Assembly: GCA_964016985.1 (NCBI GenBank)
Contig: OZ024830.1
Coordinates: 14,713,033 to 14,777,032, forward strand
Length of the DNA stretch: 64,000 bases
Reading direction: 5' to 3'
Source of the DNA: Anodontia alba
Lineage: Eukaryota > Mollusca > Bivalvia > Lucinida > Lucinidae
Part shown: positions 21,736-32,348 of the stretch, piece by piece
Layout of the letters: the number at the start of each line of letters is the position of its first letter
How positions within the stretch are numbered: the first letter of the stretch is position 1
Translations under genes and position numbers: made by a program
The notes under the pieces: model-generated
Told to the model about the DNA's origin: nothing
Seen by the model: the letters and a program-made list of their open reading frames with translations, nothing else
Databases searched by the model: none

Positions 21736-23580
21736 AACAAGAGGCCCACGGGCCACTGGTCGCTCACCTGAGATATGCAGATGTTATGCAACATTTTTCC
21801 AATCATCGCAACTAATGAAAAGATCATCCTAATTTTGAAGAAGAATATTATATATGGCATGATAGTCAATGGAGCATGATCATTTGAACAAACTCTCAAT
21901 CACATTTCAACAGTAGGATCAATGTGAAATTTGGTGGCAATTGCCTAAGTGATTTCTGAAGAATCATGATTTTATACATGTAAACAGCACAGTGGCAGGA
22001 AAATATAATAAACATAAACAAGATGGTAGCCATCTTGGATTTCCAATCAGAATGATTTTAGCTACTGTTGATCTACAAGTCACCTCGATACTTCCAAGGA
22101 ACTTTGAGTCAACTGACCTTTCGGTTCAGGAGAAAAAGTTCAAAACAGATTTTCAAGCTGGCTGCTATAGCCGCAATTTGGGATTTCCTATCACAATGAT
22201 TTGAGCTATTTTTGATCTACAAGTCACCCCAATGCTTCCTACCAAGTTTCGGGTCAACTGGCCTTTCAGTTCAGAAGGAGAAGAGTAAAACAGATTTTCA
22301 AGATGGCCGCCATTTTGGATTTTTGATCGGAACCATTTTAGCTATTTTATATCAACAAGTCATCTTGATGCTTCCTATGAATTTTCAAATCAACTGGCCC
22401 TTTGGTTCAGGAAAATAAGAGAAAAAAAAGTTTCAAGATGGCTGCCATGACGGCCATCTTGGATTTCCTATCCAAATAATTTAAGATATTTTAGATCTAC
22501 AAGTCATCGGAATGCTTCTTACCAAGTTTCAAGTCAAACGGCCATTCAGTTCAGGAGAATAGGCGAAAAATAGATTTTCAAGATGGCAGCCATCTTGGAT
22601 TTCTGATAGGGATGATTTTAGCTACTTTTGATCTACAGGTCACCCTGATACTTCCTACCTAATTTAATGTCAATAAGCCTTTTGGTTCAGGAGAAGAAGT
22701 GAAAAAAGGATTTTCAAGACGACTGCCATGTCGGCCATGCTGGATTTCCAAGCGGAGCGATTTTAGCCATTTTTTATCTACAAGTCACCTCAATGCTACC
22801 TACCAAGTTTCAAGTCAATTGGCTTTTGGGTTTAGGAGAAGAAGTGAAAAAAAGATTTTCAAGATGGCCACCATGGCGGCCATCTTGGATTTACAATCAG
22901 CATGATTTTAGCTATTTTTGATTTACAAGTTACCCTGATGCTTCCTACTAGGTTTGGAGTCAATTGGCATTTCGGTTCAGGAGAAGCAAAAAATAGATTT
23001 TCAAGATGGCAGCCATCTTGGATTTCTGATTGGAACGATTTTAGCTATTTTTGATCTATGTCACCCCAATGCTTCTTACCAAGTTTTGAGTCAATTGGCA
23101 TTTGGGGTTAGGAGAAGAAGCGAAAAAAAGATTTTCAAGATGGCCACCATGGTGGCCATCTTGGATTTACAATCGGCATGATTTTAGCTATTTTTGATCT
23201 ACAAGTCACCCCGATGCTTCCTAGCAAGTTTGGAGTCTATTGGCCTTTCGGTTCAGGAGAGGAGGCAAAAAATAGATTTTCAAGATGGCCGCCATGGTGG
23301 CTATCTTGGATTTCCTATCAGAACAATTTTAGCTATTTTTGATCTATAAGACACCCTAATGCTTCCTACCATGTTTGGAGTCAATTGGCTTTTGGGTTTA
23401 GGAGAAGAAGCGTAAAATAGATTTTTAAGATGGCTGCCATGGCGGCCATCTTGGATTTCTGATCGGAACGATTTTAGCTATTTTTGATCTACAGGTCACC
23501 CCGATGCTTCCTACCAAGTATCAAGTCAAATGGCCCAGGGGTGTAGGAGGAGTAGGCTTTTAAAGCAATTGTTGACGCAC
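21736..23580 (+). mobile_element. Tandem-repeat element (family 2, copy B) inserted in the DIRS recombinase
   Basis: Head AACAAGAGGCCCACGGGCCA then CGCTCACCTGAG, like the element at 13248. The centre is about nine units of ~190 bp with TTTTCAAGATGGCCGCCAT, GATTTTAGCTATTTTTGATC and CAAGTCACCCCGATGCTTCC. It stops in GCAATTGTTGACGCAC, before the microsatellite and tail expected for the family, where a Penelope-like fragment begins. Confidence 0.7.
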
Positions 23581-23750
23581 TAAGATTAGCTCTCTCTTCC
23601 CCAAGCGAGGTAATCGCAAAGCTAAAAGGACTGAAAAACACAAGAACAAAATAGCATAAGGTAAGACATAAAACAAATTGCCTCGTAGAATAAACCACAA
23701 AGCAACAAAGAGTAAGACTAACACCGGGACACCGGCACACATCCCATTTC
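23581..23750 (-). mobile_element. Penelope-like element 3'-region fragment
   Basis: Homologous to 45901-46240 (minus) and 56502-56860 (plus): shares TAGCTCTCTCTTCCCCAAGC, GACTGAAAAACACAAGAACA and CAAAGCAACAAAGAGTAAGA. It lacks the terminal conserved hairpin motif. It joins the truncated element at 23580 directly to DIRS sequence. Confidence 0.7.
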
Positions 23751-24095
23751 AGGGTAAGAGATCTTTGTAGTGGACATTGCAATTCAAAAGATCTAATTAA
23801 TTCTGATAAGACTGGATTAGACCTGATTCTATTACCAGTCTCAAATTTAAATGTATTTGAAATCATGGACCTCGTATAGCCCTTGGTGGTACTGATTTGA
23901 CATTTTTTCTCAGAAAAAAAGGTATAAAAGGAAGTCGGCTATGACAGTAAGAGGGGCAGAGACCGGATGAACCGTCTTTCTATGACACTAATTGGAGTTT
24001 ACGACCCATTTTGCATCATAGACTTTCTGAGTAGCTGCTCTTCTTGATTTAGAGACACAATCTGCAACATTTGCAAACACTTTTTATCTCTAATA
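23751..24095 (-). pseudogene. DIRS tyrosine recombinase, N-terminal part
   Basis: On the minus strand: VADCVSKSRRAATQKVYDAK, a stop, PVSAPLTVIADFLLYLFSEK, then ISNTFKFETGNRIRSNPVLS and ELQCPLQRSLTLKWD. This is the core-binding half of the DIRS recombinase seen at 21180-21735, interrupted at TLKWD by inserted elements. Confidence 0.72.
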
Positions 24096-25084
24096 GATTT
24101 TATGAGAACTCCCAAGCGTGAAGTGCCAGAGTTGAGGGATTTTGATGTTGAAATTTACATTTTGTTTGTGGTAAGTTTGGAAAGTATGGGGGTCCAATTG
24201 GAGCTGAGACTAGTAGTTGTAATACCTCTAAGAACCAAAGATGTTGAGGCCAAAGAGGAGCAATTAGAACTGCTCTGCACTGAAACTGATGGATTTTGAT
24301 TAGAAAAGATGGTATCAGAATTGTTGGTGGAAACGCACATGCATGTAGATTGTTCCAGTTCGCTGATAATGCGTCTATCGCCAAGGCTTGATTGTCAGGA
24401 ACTGGAGTGTTCCACAAGAGTGCTGTATGTATTGTATGGCTTTCTTCTGTGCAAAATGAATAGTCATTATTTTTAGAATGTTGATATGGAGCTGGGAATG
24501 GTCTTCCATCCATCCATCCAGCAACCATAAAAGAATAGCTCCTCATCCACAATGACTGGCATCTGTGAATCCAGAGGATGGGTGAACAAAGCAATTGGTG
24601 TCTACCATTTCAAATGAAATCTGATCATATTGGTTATTGGAAGTTCGGAACTTGATGATCCATTGGTAAAATATGAGGTCTCCAGACTTATTTGTAGCAG
24701 TCGTAAATGAAGTCGGCCTTGAACAACTAAGTCTGCTGCAGCACTGAGTTTGCCCAAAAGAGAAAGGAAAGTTTGTGCCGAAACTTGAGTCTGAGTTAGA
24801 AATTGTTTGACAGTCAGAAGTAGGGATTCAATACGATCTGGTGGTACCCAGGCTATATTCTCTTCTGTCAGAAATTCCATCCCTACAAAAGTGAATTGCT
24901 GAGCTGCTTTCAAATCCAGCTTTTTTAGGTTTGAATCCTATACTTAGAACTGTTTGGAGGCAATATATTGTGTGAGATATAAGTCTGTTGCATATCAGAT
25001 CTCTTATTAGCCAATTGTCTAGGTATAGAAAAAGTGAAATGACACATTGATGCAAATGAGCCGCAAATACGTCTGTCCATCACG
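24096..25084 (-). pseudogene. DIRS retrotransposon, RT C-terminus and RNase H region
   Basis: In successive frames on the minus strand: FLYLDNWLIRDLICNRLISH (RT catalytic box, normally YLDD, here YLDN), QQFTFVGMEFLTEENIAWVP, TFLSLLGKLSAAADLVVQGR, LPITNMIRFHLKW, then a shortened RNase H region and VPDNQALAIDALSANWN, RAVLIAPLWPQ. Several frameshifts, an internal deletion after HLKW and loss of the second catalytic Asp show it is dead. Domain order RT, RNase H, tyrosine recombinase is that of DIRS elements. Confidence 0.82.
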
Positions 25085-25375
25085 AAAACATACCTATATA
25101 ATTTTGACCCCCTTAAACCCCATTTTTATACAGTAAAACTGGGCTTTACAGGGGTATACATTATTTTTCTTATTTCTGCATAAAAACATAGAATGTGGGT
25201 ACTCCTTAGAACCGCCTCTGTGAGGCAGTTCTAACGAGTACCCACAATCTATGTTTTGAGCAGAAATATGAAAAATATCAGAATTTTTTATCTGTAAATT
25301 TTCAGTTTTGGAGGTGAAATTTTCAATATATTTGAATAGGTGTGTTTTCGTAATGCACTTTGGTGAAAATCTACT
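25085..25375. mobile_element. Palindromic MITE inserted in the DIRS RT
   Basis: Inverted arms CTTATTTCTGCATAAAAACA ... GTTTTGAGCAGAAATATG surround GTGGGTACTCCTTAGAACCG and its inverse. It separates the RT blocks FGMSLSP (right) and YLDNW (left), which are adjacent in intact DIRS elements. Confidence 0.75.
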
Positions 25376-25870
25376 GCTGCTAGTCTCAGCTCCAATTGGG
25401 CTTAGGGACATTCCGAATGGTAGAGAATTGGAAGACCTGATTTTCGACCACGAAATGAAGGTACTACCTTGACTGAGGATGAATCGGGACATGTAATTAA
25501 GCATCTGTCAGATCTATGGAGACAGCCCAGTCCTTGACTAGTATCGATTGTTGTACTGACTTGTCCGTCTCCATTTTGAATGGTTGTTTCTTTATGTATA
25601 GATTCAACAGAGAAAGATCTATTACAGGACGTAACTTTCCATTCTTTTGGGGAACAAGAACTAACCGGGAAGAAAAACCGGGAGTTCCCAGATCTTGTAC
25701 TCTTTCCACTGTTTGTTTCTGGAGAAGTTCCTTTATTTCTTCTCATAATAACAGGCAGGAAGATTGACTCAGACTTATTGGAACTATAGATAGAGGGGGA
25801 GGTGGATTGAATGATATACTGAAACCTTTTAGGACAATAGAGAGGACCCATTTGTTTTGAGTTAAGAGTT
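25376..25870 (-). pseudogene. DIRS retrotransposon, RT N-terminal part
   Basis: Minus strand: EEIKELLQKQTVERVQDLG, then PGFSSRLVLVPQKNGKLRPV, IDLSLLNLYIKKQPFKMETD and WAVSIDLTDA, a stop, LHVPIHPQS and VVENQVFQFSTIPFGMSLSP (with a frameshift). LVPKKNGKLRPVIDLSLLN and SIDLTDAYLHVPI are hallmark DIRS RT motifs. Broken by at least two stops and shifts. Confidence 0.85.
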
Positions 25871-25919
25871 AATTCTAGAAGCTAGACGTGACGCAGCTAT
25901 AGCCTCATCTGAACTAGCC

Positions 25920-26200
25920 ATGAACTGAGAAATGCTCCAATTAATTCTCAACAATTATTTGACAATAAGGTCAAAATTTAATTACAAAGCGCAACAACGT
26001 AGATTTTTGGCTTCTTACGCTAGTAATATAAATACACAACTACAACAGAAATCATCATATTCAGCTACAGGTCCATTCACAAAATCCAGAGAGCCAACAA
26101 AATCTTATTGACCTAAACAAAACCAACCATACAGGTCTAAGAATCAATCACAGTCCTATATGTCGAATACAAGATTGAGGCAAAAAAAAACGATATATCA
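25920..26200 (+). pseudogene. Possible DIRS gag-like fragment in opposite orientation
   Basis: The plus strand can be read as NYKAQQRRFLASYASNINTQ, SSYSATGPFTKS, a stop, then NQPYRSKNQSQSYMSNTRL. The Gln/Arg/Ser-rich composition resembles the C-terminal part of a DIRS gag. Its orientation is opposite to the adjacent RT, so it would belong to a second copy. Weak evidence. Confidence 0.35.
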
Positions 26201-26461
26201 CAGATAGTACTTAGTTTCTGATATTAATGCTATGACTAGAGCCACAATCATTAAACAGTGCATTTTACGAAACCTGAGAACCATAAAAAGTATCGGATAT
26301 AAATCATAAATCCAACCTGACCTAATACCTTTACCTGTCATTAAACAGTCCTGGGACTCCATAAAGCACTAACATTGTCTACATGTTGCTGCGATAAAAA
26401 AATTTGCTGACGAAATTTTCATTTAAATACACAGGGCACTTTTTGTTATAAATTTACCTAC

Positions 26462-26588
26462 CTTCTGTGAGAGGGAATAATTCACTCATTGTTTGTCTGG
26501 CCTTTCTCAGATCTTCAAGCTCGCCTGCTTCTCTTAACACTTTGATCAATTCAATATGACCACTGTACACATAGGGATTTTCAGCCAC
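26462..26588 (-). CDS. SART3: SART3 orthologue, coding exon 2
   Basis: Encodes VAENPYVYSGHIELIKVLR, then EAGELEDLRKARQTMSELFP and LTE, matching SART3 NVYDYNCHVDLIRLLR, EGEL and ARQKMSEIFPLTEE. The 3' splice site is GATTCAG before 26588; the 5' splice site is GTAGGT after 26462. 127 nt: enters in phase 0 from exon 1 and leaves one nucleotide (G), completed by AA of exon 3 to give Glu-Glu-Leu-Trp. First HAT repeat of the protein. Confidence 0.94.
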
Positions 26589-27059
26589 CTGAATCAGGTA
26601 AATCGGTTTTACACTCAGTCTCAATTTAAAAAAAATATTACCACATTTATCCTAAGTATTAGAACAGACATGCCTGAGTAAACAGTGTAGACCCAGAACC
26701 CAGAGCAGAGTAATGCTGATCATTGGTTTTAAAACACTAATACCCCTGACTATATTTTCGCCGTGCACAAGTATAAGGTTAATCCATAAAATGCATTGTA
26801 TCCTGGAACCAAGCTGTGACCCCAAGATTGAGTATTACAAGAATTGTGACAGCTTCATATTAAGCTGTCTTGATGAATATTTTGCATAATTTCTCTCCTG
26901 AAAGAAAAGATCTGATCTGGGAATGCTCACCTAACCCTAAATCTGTGACCCCTTACTGTCCCACTACCCAAACAAAATTGCTCCTAATTGGGCCATCGTG
27001 AAAATTGTGCTCCCTAAGGATAATGGTTAAATACATTGTATATCCAATAAAGATGTAAC
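26589..27059. other. Intron 1 DNA
   Basis: No gene. A short-repeat piece with AACAGTGTAGACCCAG (26670-26700) belongs to the 12495 palindrome family. Confidence 0.4.
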
Positions 27060-27240
27060 AATATATTGACCTAATATATTGACCTGACTTGGGTTTTACG
27101 ACCCTTTCAAAAATATTTCACTTATATCGAGCCCATCGTTCATCAAAGGTGGGTGAAAACCAGAGAACCCGGGGAAAAAAAACACATGGCCATCAGTAAG
27201 CAGAACTGCTTTCCCACATGTGATCCGAGTGAGGCTATAT
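27060..27240 (-). mobile_element. tRNA-derived SINE, minus-strand copy
   Basis: Reverse complement of the SINE at 9747-9960: GTGGGAAAGCAGTTCTGC, CCCCGGGTTCTCTGGTTTTC and the GATATAAGTGAAATATTTTT tail are shared. It is preceded by the B box-like TCGGATCACATG. Confidence 0.65.
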
Positions 27241-27339
27241 AATTAGTGGATTTGATTTTCATATAATACTTAAAAAACTAGTGGGTATTAGGTCTGGCGA
27301 ATTGCGATACCGGGACTTGGACTAATGTATTTACTGTAC

Positions 27340-27560
27340 ATATTCGGACAGACAGGCCAGAGCAAACAGTGTGGACCCAGATGAGACTCTGCAGAATGCA
27401 GCGTCTCATCAGTGTCTACCCTGTTTTCCACTAGTCAAGCAATTTTTAGTGTATTTACGGTATGCATTCGGACAGACAGACCTGATCAAACATGTAGACC
27501 CAGATGAGACTGCAGAATGCGACGTCTCATCAGCATCTATGCTGTTTTCCACTAATCCAG
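27340..27560. repeat. Two tandem short palindromic repeats
   Basis: TTCGGACAGACAGGCCAGAG and TTCGGACAGACAGACCTGAT each start a unit with CCCAGATGAGACT...GTCTCATC hairpin and end in GTTTTCCACTA. Same family as 12495-12600. Confidence 0.7.
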
Positions 27561-27789
27561 CAATTTTTAGACACAACTTTGAGTAGTAAATTGTACATGG
27601 TCAAATTTTAGAAAAAAATGTATGGTAAGGAGTTGAAGTGGTAAATATTGTAAATATTACTTGGGTAAAAATATACTGCATTTATTCATCTTATAGCTTG
27701 GAGTATTGCCTTTTAACTTTTTGTGTGTGTGTGCGTGTGTGTTTGTGAATTTATTTAATGCCATACCGTCACTCCAGTTTTCATATCAG

Positions 27790-28130
27790 GGCGGGCTTAT
27801 CATGATATCGGGATTTTAGAATCATCCTGCAACATCTGTACCTAAACGAGTTTTTCCAACACCTGTAATTTTTAACCCAACTTGTTTATAATCTGGCGTT
27901 TGAATTTTTAAAAATCTGTCAAGTATTTTTGATGTTACGATTTGCCAAACACCTAGAAATCTATTAATACCGGGACAAGTAATTCTCAATATCGGGACTT
28001 TGACATCATACTGCAACATCAGCAATGCAGAGTTCTCAATGAATACCAGGACATGTGAATTCTGATACCTGGACTTTGACATACAGTACAGCTCAGGTAA
28101 AAGAACCAAAAAAATCTTTACTCCGAATCT
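27790..28130. repeat. Diverged ~180-bp tandem duplication
   Basis: ATATCGGGATTTTAGAATCA and CATCCTGCAACATC at about 27805 recur as ATATCGGGACTTTGACATCA and CATACTGCAACATC at about 27990, with a third remnant near 28065. No gene. Confidence 0.5.
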
Positions 28131-28349
28131 CAGCATTTCGTGAACTTCCCAAAAACACTTGGAATAATTCCGAGTAATGCATATACTTCGTGGACAACAA
28201 TTGCAAGTTCTGCGTAAAGTATGTGATGCCCAAAGTAACTCGGAATTGTATTATAGTACCCAGAGGCAATATTTCTCGCTAAGTTATGTGAAGTTCCTCG
28301 GAGTAATTTGATGTAATACCTATCTGATTTTTATTCATTTATTTATTTA

Positions 28350-28391
<42 letters not shown>
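28350..28391. repeat. (AT)n microsatellite
   Basis: About 40 bp of pure TA dinucleotides. Confidence 0.95.
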
Positions 28392-28394
<3 letters not shown>

Positions 28395-29923
28395 TCCATC
28401 ATACAGTACAGTCAGCGTGAAGGTTATATTGTCCATGCTCATGCGGATGCCGAGGTTGATCTGAGTCCGCACTGGTCACATAGGTCTTATTTCCCGAAAG
28501 TGTTTTCCAAATTGCCACATTCTGATCTCCACAAAATTAGGTTCATTCCCTTGTTCTCTTAAAATATCAACCAATGCTATCTTGTTCTTAAATATATTTG
28601 GGTGTTCTCTTGGTCCACAGAAAACCCCAGTAGTCCCATTCACTATTCAAGCACATCACATGGGCCTCAACAAAGCTCCATATGAAAAACTACTGGATTC
28701 TGTGGCTTAGTCTGGTCCTGCCACACAAGTGGGTCCGGCATGGTCATTTTTACTTAATGTGCCACAGAAAACAAAACAAACACACAAAAATCACAAAGAG
28801 AATCAAACATCTGTCCCAAATCGACGAATTATGTATTTATGTTTGGTATTCCTGTAACTGCCTTTTCCCATACAACAACAGCATGCGCTCAATATAAATG
28901 ACATACTGTGGTAAAAGACCCGGAAATTCTCACTCTCATGCAGCAACCCCACGTCAATATAAATTTACTTAAAGGGGCGCTTCTGCTATCAAAGAGGCAT
29001 TGAATCAATAAGACAGCCCGTGTGAAAAGGGTGTCTGTCACACAAAAACACACTTTATGCACACAAGGGGCCATAGAAGATAATCATAACATCATCAGGC
29101 CTCCACCGAGGGGGCGATTCGGGCAAAGAAGTCGCCGAAATTCTTATGACTTCGCCCTATGGGTCCGGGAAGGAGAAAACGACTTCGCCCTGTTTTTCGG
29201 CGATTTTCGAAACGTACTTTCGGTTTTGGTTGCGCCGGTGAGTCGGTTTTTTGCTTGTTTACAGCAGACACTGACAAACACTGTTGCTTTAATGATCGCT
29301 AACGGCGATACACCTACAACAACTAGTTGTTTACAAAAACATGATATAATTACCTTGATTGGTAATTATCCATAACCGTCCATATTCCTTTGATTAATCC
29401 AGTAATCACTAGTGTTGATGTCATCAGTGACCCACAATGGATACCACGCAATCACCCGGGATGATAATTGACCAAAACGATTGGCCGAAAGCACCACGTG
29501 GACAATGTAAGAGTGACAATTTTCCCGTTTAGTGGGCGGGGCCAATGTGTCAATAACTTTCAAAAAGATTGCCTGGATGACACGCTTCTGTGCTCAAACA
29601 ACAGTACAAACAACTAAAAACTCTTTGATCTCTTTTGGCAGCAACTCTTCGGATGCAAATTGTAATGTTAGATTGTGGTGATTAGCGGATTAACGTATCG
29701 CTTAATAGATGGTACATGTAATTGAATAGTTTGTCTTTTCTTTAATTGAAAACTGTTTGTTTGTTTTTCAAATGAGTGTTTAATCAATTTAATCATTTTT
29801 TTTCTCCTCTTCGTATGTCAGTTCGTAAACGGCAGTCATGTCGCTCACATCTTGGCTGAAAATTGGGTCTCCCAAACCCGGAAGCTTTGAATGTTGCTAT
29901 AAATTTACATACTTAATGGCAAA
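28392..29923. other. Intron 1 DNA, no gene recognised
   Basis: The minus strand of 28430-28660 reads GTTGVFCGPREHPNIFKNKI without a matching splice context and probably is an interspersed repeat. 29100-29215 is locally GC-rich with repeated CGCCGAAA/TTCGCC motifs in both orientations (possible foldback piece). The rest is unremarkable. Confidence 0.4.
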
Positions 29924-29924
29924 T

Positions 29925-29985
29925 AGTGCAGACCCAGATCAGTTGGCTTCCTGATCTGGATCTACACTGTTTGCAAAGGCAGGGT
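29925..29985. repeat. Short palindromic repeat copy
   Basis: GCAGACCCAGATCAGTTGG, CTTCC, TGATCTGGATCTACACTG: hairpin of the 12495 family. Confidence 0.65.
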
Positions 29986-30039
29986 ATATCCGGGTTCAGC
30001 AGGACAAGGGTTAAACAAGGGGAAATGGTGACAATTTAG

Positions 30040-30165
30040 GGATAGTTTTTATTACTTCTTTATAAAAATATGTTGTGAGTACCTGTTAGAATCGGTTCAA
30101 GTCAGTTCTAATTAAGAGTACCCACAATGTATATTTTTAAAGAGAATCACAGAAAATTATTACTG
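30040..30165. repeat. Palindromic MITE copy (GGGTACTC family)
   Basis: AAAAATATGTTGTGAGTACC ... GAGTACCCACAATGTATATT inverted around TTAGAATCGG/CAGTTCTAA. Related to 17380-17780 and 25085-25375. Confidence 0.65.
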
Positions 30166-30470
30166 AATTATCTCCATTTTTCTGGAGCTGTGTGAGAAAA
30201 AAAAAACCATTCGCCAAAGAGCTGAATCAAATAATGAAAAGTTACATGTACATGTTCTTTACCTAATATCTAGATAGATAGTTTTAAAATGTTTATGGTT
30301 TTAATAAAGCAATAAATCAGTTTTTGATTTTTGTTTTCTTTCATAATATTGCATCATCCACCATTTTGCATGAACGGTCATAGTCACTTCTCCCTCTGGT
30401 CCTCCACTTCTCCCTATTTGGGCTGGAGGGAGAAGCACTTCTCCCTACTTGTTGGGCCTAGGTTGGGGCC

Positions 30471-31836
30471 TGCATCATCATAATCATATTTTTGATTAAC
30501 GTGCAGGTACAGGGGCAATATCCACAGCAGTGAGCCCCCTTCCAGATAGCTGGCTTGCTGCACGCATGGCAGATCTCACACCAGATCTCCAGGTATGCCT
30601 ATCATGAGAGTTGATGGCCGAGAGCTTCCACTCTCTGCATCCCTCTCTGTCAGCTGTTTCCATGTCATCTTGGGCCTCCCAGGCCCATGCTTTCCATCAA
30701 CCTGTATGTCAAAGGCTATCTTGACTGCACCATTGGAGCGTTCCCCAAGTCCATACCATCCGAGTCTTCTCTCCTTCAGAATGAAGTCCAGATCCTCAAT
30801 GCCAAGCCGCGCAAGTAGCTCATTGGACCTGGTGGTGACAATGTCTTGGGGTCTGACATTGCAGATCTATCTGATCATTGCCCTGTTGTTTTGCTGCAGA
30901 TGCTGGAGGTTTGGCTTTGTCAATGGCCAAGTCTCGCTGGCATGGAGCATTGCGCTCCGCACAAAAGAGCTGTAAACAAGGCCACGTGTTTTAAAAGAGA
31001 GGTGGCGTGAAGAGAGAACTGGTAGCAGATCCTTGAACTTCTTCCAGGCGGTTTTCACACGTGTTGTTGAAAGTTCACAGCCATCTGCTGCTGAGAGCAT
31101 GTCTCCTAAGTAGCAAAAGGATACTACCACCTCAAGTTTGTCAGGTCCGACCTGGACTTCCTTCTGTGGTCTGCCATCCAAGGGGCGTGCAGTTCCCTGG
31201 CACCGTGTACATCTGTAGTCAGGGTCTTTTTTCAAACGCTTGAGCCCACTGCATTTCTTGTGCACCCAGTGCTTGCAGCCATTGCAGAAGATGCTGTTGC
31301 TGCCCACTCCAGTGCGACAGACGGCGCATAGAAACTCGCCTGAACTCTGCAGGAGGTCCAGTCCCATACCGCAGATCATGATCTTTGTCTTTCCTGCATT
31401 TACTCTCAATCCTTTCTTCTCCATTGCTTCTTTCCATGTCAAGAGCCTCCTGACACATTCCTCAAGCGATTCAGCGATGATAACAAGGTCATAAGCATAG
31501 AGGTCTTCCTAGGGGACCCCAGAGCGGAACTCTGGTGATAAGGCTTCAAGCACAATGATGAAGAGCAGTGGGCTGAGTACTGATCCTTGGTGAACACCAA
31601 CCTTCACTTCAAACTCTCCACTGTACCCCTCACCAACACGGACACGGCTCCGCACATTTGCATACATCCCCTGCACCAGTCGCACAATCCACTCCTCCAC
31701 ACCAAGTTTTCTCAGTGCCCATCAGATGACCTTTGATCAAACGCCTTCTCCAGGTCTACGAAAGCCATGTAGAGTCTCTTGTTGGCAGCTAGATACTTCT
31801 CTTGCAGCTGCCTGAGGACAAAGATTGCATCTGTAG
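30471..31836 (-). mobile_element. RTE-like LINE copy 2, 5'-truncated
   Basis: Same element as 259-2732 on the same strand. Readable pieces: GVHQGSVLSPLLFIIVLEAL, EAMEKKGLRVNAGKTKIMIC (frame intact here, unlike copy 1), the PHD-type finger CAVCRTGVGSNSIFCNGCKH then WVHKKC, KLEVVVSFCYLGDMLSAADG, SMLHASETWPLTKPNLQ-like text and the 3' end VPVPAR-type tail. A 10-bp deletion near 31731 relative to copy 1 and several shifts inactivate it. Truncation is at about 31836, mid-RT, where a mariner fragment starts. Confidence 0.87.
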
Positions 31837-31945
31837 AATTTTGTCCATAGGAGTCTCAAATAGCGGTCGCTGTTTACAGTCACAATATCTCCCGATTCAT
31901 CTTCAAAAAAGAAAGGCCCAATGATCCCAGCAGAACTCAATGCCA
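31837..31945 (-). mobile_element. mariner transposase fragment fused to the LINE
   Basis: On the minus strand it encodes ALSSAGIIGPFFFEDESGD then VTVNSDRYLRLLWTK, nearly the same as 32881-32990 of the neighbouring mariner. It runs straight into LINE sequence with no flanking inverted repeat, giving a chimeric open frame at 31737-31976. Confidence 0.85.
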
Positions 31946-32110
31946 ATTCAAATGAGTGAGTTCTTTTACATCCCACTATCAGCTATGTCATACAGAGATG
32001 TGTACCTTGGTTTAAAGTCCCATATGAATGGCTAGAGAAGCCTTGGATTGAACTCATGACCCCTGGGTGACAAGGCGAGCAGCTTTACCACTACACCACA
32101 GAGGCACCCT
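31946..32110 (-). mobile_element. SINE with tRNA-Asp-like head
   Basis: Minus strand 32108-32040: CTGTGGTGTAGTGGTAAAGC (A box), CTCGCCTTGTCACCCAGGGG (anticodon arm like tRNA-Asp, GTC), GTCATGAGTTCAATCC (B box). No closed acceptor stem, and body sequence follows to about 31946. A SINE rather than a tRNA gene. Confidence 0.65.
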
Positions 32111-32348
32111 TTCCCAATATTTTAGACTGTTAAATATCTAATAAAAGGGCTGCATGCATTTCATCATGCCCCGCCACTGCACTTACAGCAAGCAAGTGCC
32201 ATCTGTTAATAAATTAATCAAGTTTCAAGAAAATATCTCAAATAGTTTTCAAGTTACAGTGCAGACACAAATATATTACAGAAATCACTAAAATATTTTC
32301 TGTGTTCAAAGGGCCATAACTCCAAAAGTAGGCTCTATCGTCAAAGTA
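32111..32348. other. Intron 1 spacer
   Basis: No gene or repeat recognised; ends at the TA target dinucleotide of the mariner element. Confidence 0.4.

Noticed and set aside
28430..28660. Minus-strand peptide GTTGVFCGPREHPNIFKNKI as a duplicated SART3 exon
   Set aside because: Superficial similarity to the HVDLIRLLR-type HAT segment, but no proper splice acceptor, an internal stop soon after, and the flanking text (CAGTGCGGACTCAGATCA) belongs to the short hairpin repeat type. Exon 1 and exon 2 join in phase without it.
32040..32108. tRNA-Asp gene
   Set aside because: A and B boxes and a GTC-like anticodon arm are present, but the acceptor stem does not close and a SINE body follows.
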